From a bacterium A37T11 (GTDB lineage Bacteria > Bacteroidota > Bacteroidia > Sphingobacteriales > Sphingobacteriaceae), in contig FOBR01000001.1 of assembly GCA_900109895.1 (NCBI GenBank), positions 186,001 through 250,000 on the forward strand: a DNA stretch of 64,000 nucleotides, written 5' to 3'. Of this stretch, positions 18,189-27,879 are shown in pieces. Made by a program: the position numbers and the translations under genes. The notes beneath the pieces are model-generated. The model had not been told where the DNA came from. It saw nothing but the letters and a program-made list of their open reading frames with translations, and ran no database searches. The number at the start of each line of letters is the position of its first letter. The stretch's first letter is position 1.

Positions 18189-18908
18189 TTAAAAATCATG
18201 GTAAGGACTGCTATTTCTGATCTCTTCCGTCAATAATAACCTGATTTCATCGATGAGCCGATCCACTTCTTTCGGTGTATTTACATCATAATATCCCCGG
18301 ATACGATGCGAAGAATCCAGCAAAATTAACGACGAGCTGTGAATAAACTTTCCCTCTCCGGTGGTATCCTGCAACGCATTGACCAAAAATCCATCACGCG
18401 CGATATGAAACAAGCTATCGGTTTGACCTGTGAGGAACTGCCATTTTTTCTTTTCAGGATAATAAGGGCTCGCATATTTAGCCAACACTTCCGGTGTATC
18501 ATAGGCACCGTCAACCGTAATGGAGTAAAAGCGAACACTTCTCTTTGTCAAAAATTGCTCAGCCACCCTGCTCACCTCGTCGTTCATATGTGCACAAAAC
18601 GTATGACAGCGGGTATAAAAAAAATTGACCACTGTAATTGCTGTATCGTCACCCAGCGCTTGAACTTTATTGCCCCGCTGATCAGTGAGTAAAAACGGAG
18701 CAACACGATGGTAAAGCGTATCGGGAATTTTCTTGCCTTTTTTGGAATGAAAAGTACCACTTAAGGTCTTTTCCCCATAAACAGGCAAGGGTTTATAGCG
18801 GTTTTTGCCTTTTTCGGTTAATAGATAATATAAATATACTGGCAGTACGATGATAGCTGCCAGTATGATAATCTTTTTTAACTGCCCGGAACGGGAGGAG
18901 GAATGCAT
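18189..18908 (-). CDS. SCO1/SenC family copper chaperone
   Basis: 239 residues. A single N-terminal membrane anchor (about 12-30) leads to a thioredoxin-like domain. The copper-binding CxxxC is in NFFYTRCHTFCAHM and the third ligand His in GKFIHSSSLILLD. SCO proteins deliver copper to, or reduce, the CuA centre of oxidase subunit II on the outer face of the membrane. The gene sits 7 bp after subunit IV in the oxidase cluster, which fits that job. Confidence 0.93.
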   Translation of the reverse strand: MHSSSRSGQLKKIIILAAIIVLPVYLYYLLTEKGKNRYKPLPVYGEKTLSGTFHSKKGKKIPDTLYHRVAPFLLTDQRGNKVQALGDDTAITVVNFFYTRCHTFCAHMNDEVSRVAEQFLTKRSVRFYSITVDGAYDTPEVLAKYASPYYPEKKKWQFLTGQTDSLFHIARDGFLVNALQDTTGEGKFIHSSSLILLDSSHRIRGYYDVNTPKEVDRLIDEIRLLLTEEIRNSSPYHDF

Positions 18909-18915
18909 TCGTTAA

Positions 18916-19281
18916 TTAAGGCCAGAAAGCATGCTGATTAACATGTATATGCAAGTAAGAGCCTTCGGTTAGCATTAAGGTGATGAAGTAAATAATGAAA
19001 ATAAATACTAACCCCAATGACAGGATAAACCCAAACTTCTCAAACTTCAGGTGCATGAAAAAAGCAATAATATAATAAGCCTTTACTAGCGTCAATGTTA
19101 TATAGATGCTATTTACCAAGGCTCCCTTTTCAAGAATACCGTGGTAAACCAGGCCCAATGCTATAATAAACTCAAGTACTGTAATGCCCAGCAGTATAAA
19201 AAATACTTTCCAAATACGTCCTTTGGTCATGCCATCTGCATGTCCTTCATGCCCTTCTGCTGCTATATGATGATTCTCCAT
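18916..19281 (-). CDS. Cytochrome c oxidase subunit IV (prokaryotic type)
   Basis: 121 residues. After a His-rich cytoplasmic start (MENHHIAAEGHEGHADGMT) there are three membrane helices (about 27-47, 56-76 and 84-104), the pattern of bacterial subunit IV (CaaD/CyoD-like). The motif LVKAYYIIAFFMHLKFEK is characteristic. It stabilises the oxidase complex rather than carrying redox centres. It lies between subunit III and SCO genes. Confidence 0.88.
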   Translation of the reverse strand: MENHHIAAEGHEGHADGMTKGRIWKVFFILLGITVLEFIIALGLVYHGILEKGALVNSIYITLTLVKAYYIIAFFMHLKFEKFGFILSLGLVFIFIIYFITLMLTEGSYLHIHVNQHAFWP

Positions 19282-19343
19282 AAATCTCTATTTAAAAAAC
19301 GACCTACTACTTATATTAGTTTACTAATCCTGTTATCCGATGC

Positions 19344-20069
19344 TTAAACCAAATAAAAGAATGTAAATACAAACACCCAAACCAAATCAACAAAGTGCCA
19401 GTACAAGCCAACCTTTTCAATCATCAGGTAAGAACCGCTCTTCTCAAATTTATTGGAAAGCGTCATAAATAAGATAATGATGTTGATCAGAATTCCAGTA
19501 CTTACGTGAAAACCGTGAAAACCGGTGATTGTAAAAAACAAGTTGGCAAACTGCTGGGCGGCCACTTCTGATACGCCGTGACTAAAATAAGGCCTCAATG
19601 ACTCCTGTACTGTTGCCGCTTCATGCGGAATGCGACCCCACCAAAAGCCTTCATGGTGCAGGTGCGACCATTCAAGCGCCTGGCAACCCACAAACATTAA
19701 ACCGCCGATAATGGTTGCAACCATCCAGCCCACTACTTCCTTTTTTGAGTTGCGATGCCCGGCCTCCACAGCCATAACCATAGTCACTGAACTCATGATC
19801 AGGATAAAGGTCATCAACCCTACAAACACCAGTGGCTGCCCATGGTCAGCGACAAAAGGAATCGACTGAAAAACTTTTTCAGGATCGGGCCAGGTAATAT
19901 TTGAGAAACGCTGCGCTCCATAATAAATTAGAAACGCGGAAAAAGTAAATGCGTCAGATACCAGGAAAAACCACATCATTATCTTGCCATACTCCAGATT
20001 GAATGGCGATTTCCCACCGCTCCAGGCGCCGGTCTTTACTTCATCTAATTGCGATACAACAGTGCTCAT
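19344..20069 (-). CDS. Cytochrome c oxidase subunit III (second copy in tandem)
   Basis: 241 residues, with about six membrane helices. Subunit III signatures are MMWFFLVSDAFTFSAFLIYYG, MAVEAGHRNSK with the conserved Glu, FFTITGFHGFHVSTGILINI and the ending YWHFVDLVWVFVFTFFYLV. It follows a shorter subunit III homologue by 9 bp. Two adjacent subunit III genes of different length are usual in Bacteroidota oxidase clusters, and both probably enter the complex. Confidence 0.92.
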   Translation of the reverse strand: MSTVVSQLDEVKTGAWSGGKSPFNLEYGKIMMWFFLVSDAFTFSAFLIYYGAQRFSNITWPDPEKVFQSIPFVADHGQPLVFVGLMTFILIMSSVTMVMAVEAGHRNSKKEVVGWMVATIIGGLMFVGCQALEWSHLHHEGFWWGRIPHEAATVQESLRPYFSHGVSEVAAQQFANLFFTITGFHGFHVSTGILINIIILFMTLSNKFEKSGSYLMIEKVGLYWHFVDLVWVFVFTFFYLV

Positions 20070-20078
20070 TGTTCAGTT

Positions 20079-20672
20079 TTATTGATTCAAAAGTAAGAAA
20101 ACATATATATATATCCATAGAATATCCAAAAAATGCCAAAAAATGGCAGCCGTCTCCATCCGGAATATATTCCGGGATTGTGGTATGTGGCGCAGCACAC
20201 CAACCAAGGCACGGATCAAGACCAGGAGACCTGCAAAAATATGCAGCAAGTGCATACCAGTAAAGATGTAGATAAAGGACTGGGATGCGTTGTTATTAAT
20301 AAAAACCACTCCTCTCGATATCAGGATACCCCAGGCATGAAATTGCATGAAAAAGAATCCAACGCCTAAAGCGATCGTCAGCAAAAGCCAAACTTTCTGC
20401 AAGCTGAAACGAAGTTGTCTGGAAGCGCGGTAGGCCAGATGCATCGTCAGACTGCTTACCATTAAGAGCAGTGTGCTGTATAAAAAAGCTGTGGGCAGTA
20501 TTGTCTTAATACCACGCCCTGCTGCCCCTTCGGTATACACAATGAAACCACTGCTCAGGGCGGCAAACATCATGAACATCCCGATCATGCCCAGCCACAA
20601 CGAAAATTTCCGTGCTTTTAACGTAGACAGATCTTCTTTATTCTCTGTATTTTGAACCATAGCCAGCATCAT
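20079..20672 (-). CDS. Cytochrome c oxidase subunit III (first copy in tandem)
   Basis: 197 residues, with five predicted membrane helices. The sequence has LSLWLGMIGMFMMFAALSSG-like opening (residues about 20-45), GMHLLHIFAGLLVLIRALVG and WHFLDILWIYIYVFLLLNQ, all typical for subunit III. The start ATG overlaps the ctaB stop codon as ATGA (20669-20672), which indicates translational coupling. It is the shorter of two tandem subunit III genes. Confidence 0.9.
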   Translation of the reverse strand: MMLAMVQNTENKEDLSTLKARKFSLWLGMIGMFMMFAALSSGFIVYTEGAAGRGIKTILPTAFLYSTLLLMVSSLTMHLAYRASRQLRFSLQKVWLLLTIALGVGFFFMQFHAWGILISRGVVFINNNASQSFIYIFTGMHLLHIFAGLLVLIRALVGVLRHIPQSRNIFRMETAAIFWHFLDILWIYIYVFLLLNQ

Positions 20673-21586
20673 ACCAATAAATTAAACAGTAGGATCAACT
20701 GCATTAGCGGCAAATAAATGAACGAAGTGAACATCACCTTTCGTGCAGACGCCACATCCCGCTTCAGGAACAATTGCAAACCATACCAGCTAAACAACAA
20801 AGCTCCAGCCAATGAAAAGGTTGCCACATAATATCCGCCAAAACCCAATATCCAAGGAAGCAAGCTAACCGGTATCATGATTAATGTAGTGATCAATACC
20901 ATAAAAGCACTCACTTTATCACGCTTAGTGGTAGGCAACAACCTGAAACCGGCCTTGCGGTAATCCTCATCCAACACCCAAGCGATGCTCCAGAAATGCG
21001 GAAATTGCCACACAAACTGGATAGCAAATAATACTAACGGCACAATGGTAATACTAGGTTGGTGAAAAGCCGCAAAATAACCGATAAGCGGTGGCAATGC
21101 TCCTGGAAAAGCACCCACAAAAACTGCTATAGGCGATTTTCTTTTCAATGGAGTATATAAGAAGGCATACAGCAGAATGGAAAATACAGAAAGGACACCA
21201 GTAAGGAAATTCAAACCCACCAATATATACGTACCGATAATGCCCATCAGCAAGCTAAGTACCAAAGCCTGGCCCGACGTCATGCGACCGGATGGCAGCG
21301 GCCTGTCTTCTGTGCGCGTCATTAGCTTATCCAGATCCCGCTCGATGATCTCATTAAACCCGTTGGCCGAACTCGTAACGAGAAAGCCACCAATTGTGAG
21401 CACCAGCCAGTTCACCCAAATAATTTCTCCCTGCATACGGCTGCCAATTAGAAAGGCAACGGATGCCGAAAAAACTACCGTCAGCGTCAGCCTCATTTTG
21501 ACAAGCTTCTTAAAATCGCTGGCAAATTGTTTCACTTCATCTATAAAGGAGGGGACAATAGTTTCCCCTTGTGTGTATTGTTTCAA
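20669..21586 (-). CDS. ctaB: Protoheme IX farnesyltransferase (heme O synthase)
   Basis: 305 residues with about nine membrane helices. It adds a farnesyl group to heme B, giving heme O, the precursor of heme A. The UbiA-type signature NGFNEIIERDLDKLMTRTEDRPLPSGRM (near 80-107; first part holds the Asp-rich site) is clear, as are the second loop around DYRKAGFRLLPTTKRDK. The start is TTG (21584-21586), since no ATG precedes the first conserved residues. It sits between ctaA and subunit III genes, consistent with supply of heme A to the oxidase encoded alongside. Confidence 0.95.
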   Translation of the reverse strand: MKQYTQGETIVPSFIDEVKQFASDFKKLVKMRLTLTVVFSASVAFLIGSRMQGEIIWVNWLVLTIGGFLVTSSANGFNEIIERDLDKLMTRTEDRPLPSGRMTSGQALVLSLLMGIIGTYILVGLNFLTGVLSVFSILLYAFLYTPLKRKSPIAVFVGAFPGALPPLIGYFAAFHQPSITIVPLVLFAIQFVWQFPHFWSIAWVLDEDYRKAGFRLLPTTKRDKVSAFMVLITTLIMIPVSLLPWILGFGGYYVATFSLAGALLFSWYGLQLFLKRDVASARKVMFTSFIYLPLMQLILLFNLLV

Positions 21587-21620
21587 TGTAACTTATCCTT
21601 TCCCTTTGTCATCTATTTTT

Positions 21621-22670
21621 TCAGCGGATATTCCGCCCTAATAACAACATCAAATAAAACTGGGTACCAAAAAATAAACTAGCCAGCACCAGATGTAACG
21701 TTTGCGCATAAGCGGGTGTACCTAAATAAGCCAGCACTCCACCCACCAATAGCTGAAGTACTAAGATGACCATCATGACATTGGAATAGTAGCTCTGATG
21801 GCTGGTCTTAGTAAAATAGAACCTTACCGCAAAATAAGCGATCAGGTTAATACCTAATACCAACACGGCCAAATCACGATGCACCTGTATACCATCCCCC
21901 AGTTTGTTTATCCAATCCGCACGTGCAACCCCACTGTCTGCGATTTCATCAATCACCTCCCGCACTTCTGTCCCCAAGCCTACCTGCACCAACGTAAGCA
22001 TGACTCCCAGAGCTAACAACCCCTTTAACCACCCATGGCTTCTATTGCTTAATAAGGTATGGTCGCGCAGCGCCCTAGCCTGAAAATACGTGTAAATGCT
22101 AATAGCTACTATGAGTAGTGCCAGCAACATGTGAATAGTGATCACCCATGTTGTCAGGTTAGTCGATACCACGATTGACCCTAACCAAGCCTGAAAACCT
22201 ACTGCAATGACGTTTACTAAGCTTAGATAGAATATCCGTTTTCTATTTTTAAAGAACGTGCGAGAAAAAAATACGCATAACAACAACAGCAAACCAGTTA
22301 CCGCCCCAATGAGGCGATTGATATATTCGGTCCACGTTTTAGCTGCATTAAATTCCTCATGTGTTAATATACTCTGATCATTCCTGATCTTATCTGCTAA
22401 ATTTTTAAAACCCAATGCATCCAATGTCTTGGCAAAACGACTGTTTTTTTTTGCACGTCCTGCCACGTACTGTGCCTCGTAACCCGCGGGCAACTGCAAA
22501 CTATCCGTAGGCGGCACTAACCGACCAAAACACCTTGGCCAATCTGGACATCCCATTCCAGAACCGGTACTGCGTACCACCCCTCCCGCCATGATCAGCA
22601 CGAACAGCGAAAAGATCGTGATCTGATTGATTCGAATAAACCGCTTTTCGCTCCGGGGATAAGTCCGCAT
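21621..22670 (-). CDS. ctaA: Heme A synthase (CtaA/COX15)
   Basis: 349 residues with about eight membrane helices. It oxidises the methyl group of heme O to the formyl group of heme A. The N-terminal GGVVRSTGSGMGCPDWPRC with its paired conserved residues, the EYINRLIGAVTG motif with Glu and Arg, and the His-containing TIHMLLALL and LHLVLASL helices are typical. The gene lies 23 bp downstream of coxA and 34 bp upstream of ctaB. Confidence 0.94.
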   Translation of the reverse strand: MRTYPRSEKRFIRINQITIFSLFVLIMAGGVVRSTGSGMGCPDWPRCFGRLVPPTDSLQLPAGYEAQYVAGRAKKNSRFAKTLDALGFKNLADKIRNDQSILTHEEFNAAKTWTEYINRLIGAVTGLLLLLCVFFSRTFFKNRKRIFYLSLVNVIAVGFQAWLGSIVVSTNLTTWVITIHMLLALLIVAISIYTYFQARALRDHTLLSNRSHGWLKGLLALGVMLTLVQVGLGTEVREVIDEIADSGVARADWINKLGDGIQVHRDLAVLVLGINLIAYFAVRFYFTKTSHQSYYSNVMMVILVLQLLVGGVLAYLGTPAYAQTLHLVLASLFFGTQFYLMLLLGRNIR

Positions 22671-22693
22671 GGTTTAGCATCCGATAAAAAGGA

Positions 22694-24580
22694 CTATCCT
22701 TTTAAATCTTTTTGCTCTTCTGGCTTATTTTGAACTTCCCATTCCTTTTGCAGCCTTTCAGCCTCAGGATTTCCTTCAAAATCATGCGGCAAATTTGAAC
22801 TCATCGTTGCTGAAAAAGGAACGGTTTGCGGAATAAAATCTTCTTCATGCCCGGGCTTACTATAATCATAAGGCCAGCGGTGAACTGTAGGGATCTCTCC
22901 CGGCCAGTTACCGTGAATATGTTTTACAGGCGTGGTCCATTCCAATGTATTTGAACCCCAAGGATTTTGAGGAGCCTTTTTGCCCCAACGGATAGAACCA
23001 AAGAAATTCACTAGAAAAGCCACCTGCCCGAGTGCTGCAAAGATGGCTGCCCAGGTAATAAACGTATTTACGGTAAGCCATTTTGCCATAAACGGGAATT
23101 CTGTAAAGGCATAATAACGCCTTGGAACACCATCAATGCCCATAAAGTGCATGGGGAAAAAGACCAGGTAAGCTCCTATAAACGTGACCCAGAAATGTAA
23201 ATATCCCAATCGCTCGTCCATCAACCGTCCAAACATTTTTGGATACCAATGATATACCCCACACAGCATCCCAAATATAGACGCAGACCCCATTACCAAG
23301 TGGAAGTGGGCTACCACAAAATAGGTGTCGTGCAGGTTAATGTCCAGTGAGGAGTTACCCAGGTAAATCCCGGTCAAACCACCGGAAATAAAGAATGAAA
23401 CCATCCCGATGGCAAACATCATGGCCGGTGTGAAGCGGATATTTCCTCTCCATAGTGTTGCCAGATAGTTAAAGGACTTCACTGCAGATGGCACTGCAAT
23501 AATCAGTGTGGTGATCATGAACACACCTCCAAGGAATGGGTTCATCCCTGTTACAAACATATGGTGCCCCCAAACGATAAAGGATAATACGGTGATACCG
23601 ATTAAGGAATAGACCATCGCGTGGTAGCCAAATATGGGTTTACGCGAATTGGTTGAAATGACTTCAGATGTCAAACCAAGAGCCGGCATCAACACAATAT
23701 ACACCTCAGGGTGCCCAAGGAACCAGAATAAGTGTTCAAACAAGATGGGGCTTCCACCCTCATTTGGCAATATTTGTCCCTGAACTACCAGATCTGAAAG
23801 GTAAAAACTGGTACCAAAACTTCGATCAAAAATGAGCAGTACAACTGCAGAGACCAATACGGGGAATGATAACAGGCCTGTAATTGCTGTAAGGAAGAAC
23901 GCCCAGATGGTCAATGGCATTTTCCAGAAGTCCATCCCTTTGGTGCGCATATTTAATACGGTTGAAATATAGTTAATGCCACCTAATACTTGCGAAGCAA
24001 TAAACAAGGTCATACTAGTAAGCCAAAGCGTCATCCCTAAGCCAGAACCGCTAATGGCCGTTGGCACCGCTGACAAAGGCGGGTAAATGGTCCATCCGGC
24101 TGCAGCAGGGCCACTCTCCACAAAAAATGACCCGATCATAATGACGCAAGCCGTAAGGAAGAACCAATACGACAACATGTTCATAAATGGCGAAGCCATA
24201 TCGCGCGCACCCAGCTGATATGGAATCAACAAGTTGCTAAACGTTCCGCTCAATCCGGCCGTCAGCACGAAAAATACCATGATGGTTCCGTGAATAGTTA
24301 CTAGGGATAGAAAGAACTCAGGTTTGATCCGCCCTCCTTCGGCCCATTTGCCAAGAAAAGTTTCCAATATGGGAAAATCTTTATCTGGCCAGCCTAATTG
24401 TAACCTAAACAACACGGAAAGAAACATGGCAAACACCCCCATAATAATCCCCGTAATCAGGAATTGCTTAGCAATCATTTTATGGTCCTGGCTAAATACA
24501 TATTTAGACAAGAACGTTTCATGATGGTGCCCATGAGCCTCGTGATGTTCTTCGCTATGTGATAATGTTATTTGTGACAT
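22694..24580 (-). CDS. ctaD: Cytochrome c oxidase subunit I
   Basis: 628 residues with at least twelve membrane helices. It carries heme a and the heme a3-CuB centre. The first heme ligand region is VTIHGTIMVFFVLTAGLSGTF, the CuB/tyrosine crosslink region is WFLGHPEVYIVLMPALG (K-channel residues), with the HH pair in IVWGHHMFVTGM and the final ligands in HDTYFVVAHFHLVMG. The N-terminus is His-rich. Length and helices point to an A-type oxidase, matching the caa3/aa3-like cluster. It lies 21 bp after coxB. Confidence 0.97.
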   Translation of the reverse strand: MSQITLSHSEEHHEAHGHHHETFLSKYVFSQDHKMIAKQFLITGIIMGVFAMFLSVLFRLQLGWPDKDFPILETFLGKWAEGGRIKPEFFLSLVTIHGTIMVFFVLTAGLSGTFSNLLIPYQLGARDMASPFMNMLSYWFFLTACVIMIGSFFVESGPAAAGWTIYPPLSAVPTAISGSGLGMTLWLTSMTLFIASQVLGGINYISTVLNMRTKGMDFWKMPLTIWAFFLTAITGLLSFPVLVSAVVLLIFDRSFGTSFYLSDLVVQGQILPNEGGSPILFEHLFWFLGHPEVYIVLMPALGLTSEVISTNSRKPIFGYHAMVYSLIGITVLSFIVWGHHMFVTGMNPFLGGVFMITTLIIAVPSAVKSFNYLATLWRGNIRFTPAMMFAIGMVSFFISGGLTGIYLGNSSLDINLHDTYFVVAHFHLVMGSASIFGMLCGVYHWYPKMFGRLMDERLGYLHFWVTFIGAYLVFFPMHFMGIDGVPRRYYAFTEFPFMAKWLTVNTFITWAAIFAALGQVAFLVNFFGSIRWGKKAPQNPWGSNTLEWTTPVKHIHGNWPGEIPTVHRWPYDYSKPGHEEDFIPQTVPFSATMSSNLPHDFEGNPEAERLQKEWEVQNKPEEQKDLKG

Positions 24581-24601
24581 AAAAATTCGTTCTGTTTTTG
24601 A

Positions 24602-25945
24602 TTATTTAACACCGCCCTCCAGCACCGTTTGATTGGTGTTGTTAGTTGACTGCGCCATCTTAAATTCTTTTCTCATATCGTCGTTATAGAAATAAGTCTG
24701 TTCTGCCAACCAGGCTTTGTATTCTTTTTCACTAACGACACGAATGTTTTTCTGCATATTATAATGACCTGCACCACAAATCTTAGCACACAATAATGTG
24801 TAATTAAAATTTTGGTCGTCCAATTTATCCCGCATTTGCTGTGTGGTAATGGTAGGAGTAAACTGAAAATAATTGGTCATACCAGGTACTGCATTGATCT
24901 GCACCCTGAAATACGGAATATAAAAACTATGCAGAATATCTTTGGAAATAATGTGGAAGCGTACAGGTTGATTGACCGGAAGTACGATCTCTCCTCCCTG
25001 AATATCGTCCCAGCTGGCCTTATCGGTAAAATCGATCCCCATATCGTTGGTAGTGGATGTCAACTTATAGTTCCGTTTACCCACCACATTATCCCGACCG
25101 GCATATCTGATAGTCCATTGGAACTGTGCCCCCATCACTTCCACCTGCATCGCACTCTTTTGCAAATCCTCGGGAACATTCGTAATGCTTCGCCAGGTAA
25201 AGAACCCAAATAGCACCAATATCGTCAGGACAATGGCTGGAACAATGGTCCAAATCTTTTCAATGGTATTGTTATGCGGATAAAAATAAGCTTTAGCTTT
25301 TGGCTTGCCCCGATAGATGAAAGCAAAGCTGAACATGGCAATGTGCATAACAACCAGAACAAACGTTGTGATCACAGTGGTCACAATAAACATGGCGTCT
25401 ACCCGTTTACCGTGCTCGGTTGCTGCTTCATGCCAGGCCATGCCGCCATGATGCTCAAACGACCAATAAACTCCGTATAATCCTACAAATAAACTGACCA
25501 GAAAAAGCGCTCCTTGTACAGAATTCTTGTTGAGCCCTTTTTTGCCCTGCATGGTACTGGTCAATTCATACACCCGAAGGATTTTCCCAATAATTCCAAT
25601 GACCACACACACGAGGAAAAAAAGCAGCACATAATAGAAAAAATTGATGTACACCTGCGGATCGATTGGTTTTTTAACTTCCTCGGCCGGTGCTGCTGCT
25701 GTGCTTGAAGATGTTGCAGCTGGTGCTACTGCCGAAGTTGCTGCTGCCGGTGCAGCAGCGGCACTCGTATCCTTACCTGCCGAAGCGCTTGTATCCTTAC
25801 CTGCAGAAGCAACATTACTTGTTGCAGACGTAGATGTAGATGTACTATCAGTGGTCTGTGCATAGACCCCTGGACGTATCATCAGGCCCATCAGCAGTAC
25901 TACACAGAACAGGATTCTAAAAAAATTATGTTTTTTGACGCTCAT
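24602..25945 (-). CDS. ctaC: Cytochrome c oxidase subunit II
   Basis: 447 residues. A signal peptide is followed by a Ser/Thr/Ala-rich linker (about 30-90, with an 8-residue tandem repeat), membrane helices near 97-118, 140-160 and 180-205, and the extracytoplasmic CuA cupredoxin domain. The CuA loop is CAKICGAGHYNM: both Cys, the His and the Met are present, while Lys stands where Glu is found in most proteobacterial and mitochondrial enzymes; only its backbone carbonyl is a ligand, and I recall the same change in other Bacteroidota. No heme c motif is fused at the C-terminus. Confidence 0.95.
   Translation of the reverse strand: MSVKKHNFFRILFCVVLLMGLMIRPGVYAQTTDSTSTSTSATSNVASAGKDTSASAGKDTSAAAAPAAATSAVAPAATSSSTAAAPAEEVKKPIDPQVYINFFYYVLLFFLVCVVIGIIGKILRVYELTSTMQGKKGLNKNSVQGALFLVSLFVGLYGVYWSFEHHGGMAWHEAATEHGKRVDAMFIVTTVITTFVLVVMHIAMFSFAFIYRGKPKAKAYFYPHNNTIEKIWTIVPAIVLTILVLFGFFTWRSITNVPEDLQKSAMQVEVMGAQFQWTIRYAGRDNVVGKRNYKLTSTTNDMGIDFTDKASWDDIQGGEIVLPVNQPVRFHIISKDILHSFYIPYFRVQINAVPGMTNYFQFTPTITTQQMRDKLDDQNFNYTLLCAKICGAGHYNMQKNIRVVSEKEYKAWLAEQTYFYNDDMRKEFKMAQSTNNTNQTVLEGGVK
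25767..25814. repeat. Two-copy 24-bp tandem repeat in ctaC
   Basis: Units 25767-25790 and 25791-25814 differ at a few positions and encode the repeated linker peptide AGKDTSA in the Ser/Thr/Ala-rich part of oxidase subunit II. It is in frame, so copy-number change would only lengthen or shorten the linker. Confidence 0.8.
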
Positions 25946-25997
25946 TTCAATATTAACGGTTATACGTATTATATCTTACTTAAAGGTACAATTTCAT

Positions 25998-27236
25998 TTA
26001 AATCTGATGGTGCAGGCTCTCATCCAAAAATGGATGCTTAGCCGGTGCCAACGCTTGTTTACTTAACTTTGATAGGGTAAGGAATGTAAACAGCCCCACA
26101 AAACCCAATGCTGTACCAATTTCTATTAAACCAAAACCTCTGTGCTCCCCCACAGTACCCGGCATCACCATCAGGTAATAATCAAGCCAATGACCGCACA
26201 ACAATAGGCAACAAACAAAAATCAGCACATTTTCTTTTCGTTTTGCATCTCTATCAACCAATATAAGTACAGGCGCTACAAAGTTAATAATGATATTTAA
26301 CCAAAACCAGGGTTTAAATTCAGGTTCCCACCTTTTGTAAAAATAAATCGTTTCTTCCGGTTGGTTGGAATACCAGATCAGCATGAACTGCGCAAACCAA
26401 ACGTACGTCCAGAAAATCGAAAAGCCAAAGATCAATTTTCCCAAATCGTGCAAGTGGTTTTCGTTAACCCATGCCAAATAACCTGCTTTTTTAAGCAAAA
26501 CAATGATCAAGGTAATCACACAAAGACCGCTCACCCATAAGGCCGCAAAATTATACCAGCCAAACATGGTCGAAAACCAGTGGGCTTCAAGCGACATAAT
26601 GGTATCAAAAGACCAAATAGGCGTTGTAAAACCAAATATCACCAAAAATATCGCTGATAATTTAAAGTTCTTTTTATAGGAATTGAGCCCTCCGTCCAAA
26701 TCTTCTTTATAAGAGTTTTTTGCGATAATAATAGCAAAAATACTATAGGCTCCCATAAATATAATTTGACGTAACAAAAACGCCGGCGTATTTAAAAATA
26801 CAGCCTTCCCGGCAATGATCTTATCAAATTTTGGGCTATTAGGATCGGTTAACCCTTCTTCAGCCCAGTGATGGTAAAGATTGCCAGAAAACAAGCCTGT
26901 TGCACAAATGATCAATAACAACAGGGCCGCAACAGGTAAAACGCCTGCCATCGCCTGCGGTATACGCACAAGACCGGCTGACCACCCGGATTGGGTAACA
27001 TACTGCAAAGCCACAAAAAATGCCCCTGCTGAACACACACAGGTAAAGTAGTAACCCATAAGCAACAAGTTAGCGTAAGTTCTTTCCACCTGGATGTGAC
27101 CACCGGTTAAAAATCCATAAGCGATAGCGACGATTCCTATCAGGATACCTACTAAACTCAGCACTTTGGCTTTGCCTGAAAATTCAAACTGTTCGCTAAA
27201 GTTATATGTATGATAATGATGACTGTGAGTTTCCAT
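25998..27236 (-). CDS. actF: Alternative complex III subunit ActF
   Basis: 412 residues with about ten membrane helices, first at about 25-45. It resembles the NrfD-like subunit ActC, to which ActF is related, but lacks Fe-S or heme motifs. Features include the N-terminal His/Tyr-rich stretch, WAEEGLTDPNSPKFDKIIAGK, and MSLEAHWFSTMFGWYNFA. As a membrane subunit of the quinol:cytochrome c oxidoreductase it may take part in proton transfer. It is the last act gene and lies 52 bp before ctaC, in line with the known act-oxidase supercomplex. Confidence 0.92.
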   Translation of the reverse strand: METHSHHYHTYNFSEQFEFSGKAKVLSLVGILIGIVAIAYGFLTGGHIQVERTYANLLLMGYYFTCVCSAGAFFVALQYVTQSGWSAGLVRIPQAMAGVLPVAALLLLIICATGLFSGNLYHHWAEEGLTDPNSPKFDKIIAGKAVFLNTPAFLLRQIIFMGAYSIFAIIIAKNSYKEDLDGGLNSYKKNFKLSAIFLVIFGFTTPIWSFDTIMSLEAHWFSTMFGWYNFAALWVSGLCVITLIIVLLKKAGYLAWVNENHLHDLGKLIFGFSIFWTYVWFAQFMLIWYSNQPEETIYFYKRWEPEFKPWFWLNIIINFVAPVLILVDRDAKRKENVLIFVCCLLLCGHWLDYYLMVMPGTVGEHRGFGLIEIGTALGFVGLFTFLTLSKLSKQALAPAKHPFLDESLHHQI

Positions 27237-27258
27237 TTATAACTGATATTATATCTAT

Positions 27259-27879
27259 CTATTTTTTCTGCAATTCATGTACATACATCACCACCTTCCA
27301 ACGTTCCTCCGGAGAAAGCTGCGAAGCATGGGAGCCCATAAGGCCTACCCCGTAGGTGATGGTATGATAAATCTTTCCGTCTGTCAGATCCTTCATAGCG
27401 CCGCCCCTTGACGAATTGCCCGTAGAATAAGAGGGCGGAGGGGGGAAATTCTCTAATTTCCGTGAACCTTTAGAGGTAGTCAGTGTCCGGTCCTGCGTAA
27501 TTGGCCCGTTTCCTTTTCCTTCCGGTCCATGACAGGGGAAACAAAACGCCTTAAATAACTTGGCTCCCTGCTCTAAGTGTTGTGCATTACGAATCAACGG
27601 ATTTTTCAGTTCAACACCCGCCTTTTCATAACCTTCCAAGGTATTAGCATATTCAAAGCGTACAAAACCGACCGGCGTGGTATGCTCAGGAGGCACTTGC
27701 GCTGTAAGCCCGTTCTTAAAGTTTGGATTGGGTTGATCCGGATTGAAACCAATTGGATCATACATGTTACGAGCATATTCCCAGCCGGTACTCTCCGTTT
27801 TATTATCGCCGCACGAAGCAGCCATGGCCACAAAGGCGACCGCCGTACAAAGGGTTCCAAGCAGTCTTATCTTACTCAT
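27259..27879 (-). CDS. actE: Alternative complex III monoheme cytochrome c subunit ActE
   Basis: 206 residues from the ATG at 27879, giving the lipoprotein signal MSKIRLLGTLCTAVAFVAMAASC with Cys for lipidation; in-frame ATGs at 27888 and upstream are possible but would extend the charged start. One heme c site, CFPCH, is followed by GPEGKGNGP, and a Met ligand is plausible in MGSHASQLSPEERWKVVMYV. It carries electrons from the ActA/B side towards the oxidase. The start overlaps the actD stop by 8 bp. Confidence 0.9.
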   Translation of the reverse strand: MSKIRLLGTLCTAVAFVAMAASCGDNKTESTGWEYARNMYDPIGFNPDQPNPNFKNGLTAQVPPEHTTPVGFVRFEYANTLEGYEKAGVELKNPLIRNAQHLEQGAKLFKAFCFPCHGPEGKGNGPITQDRTLTTSKGSRKLENFPPPPSYSTGNSSRGGAMKDLTDGKIYHTITYGVGLMGSHASQLSPEERWKVVMYVHELQKK

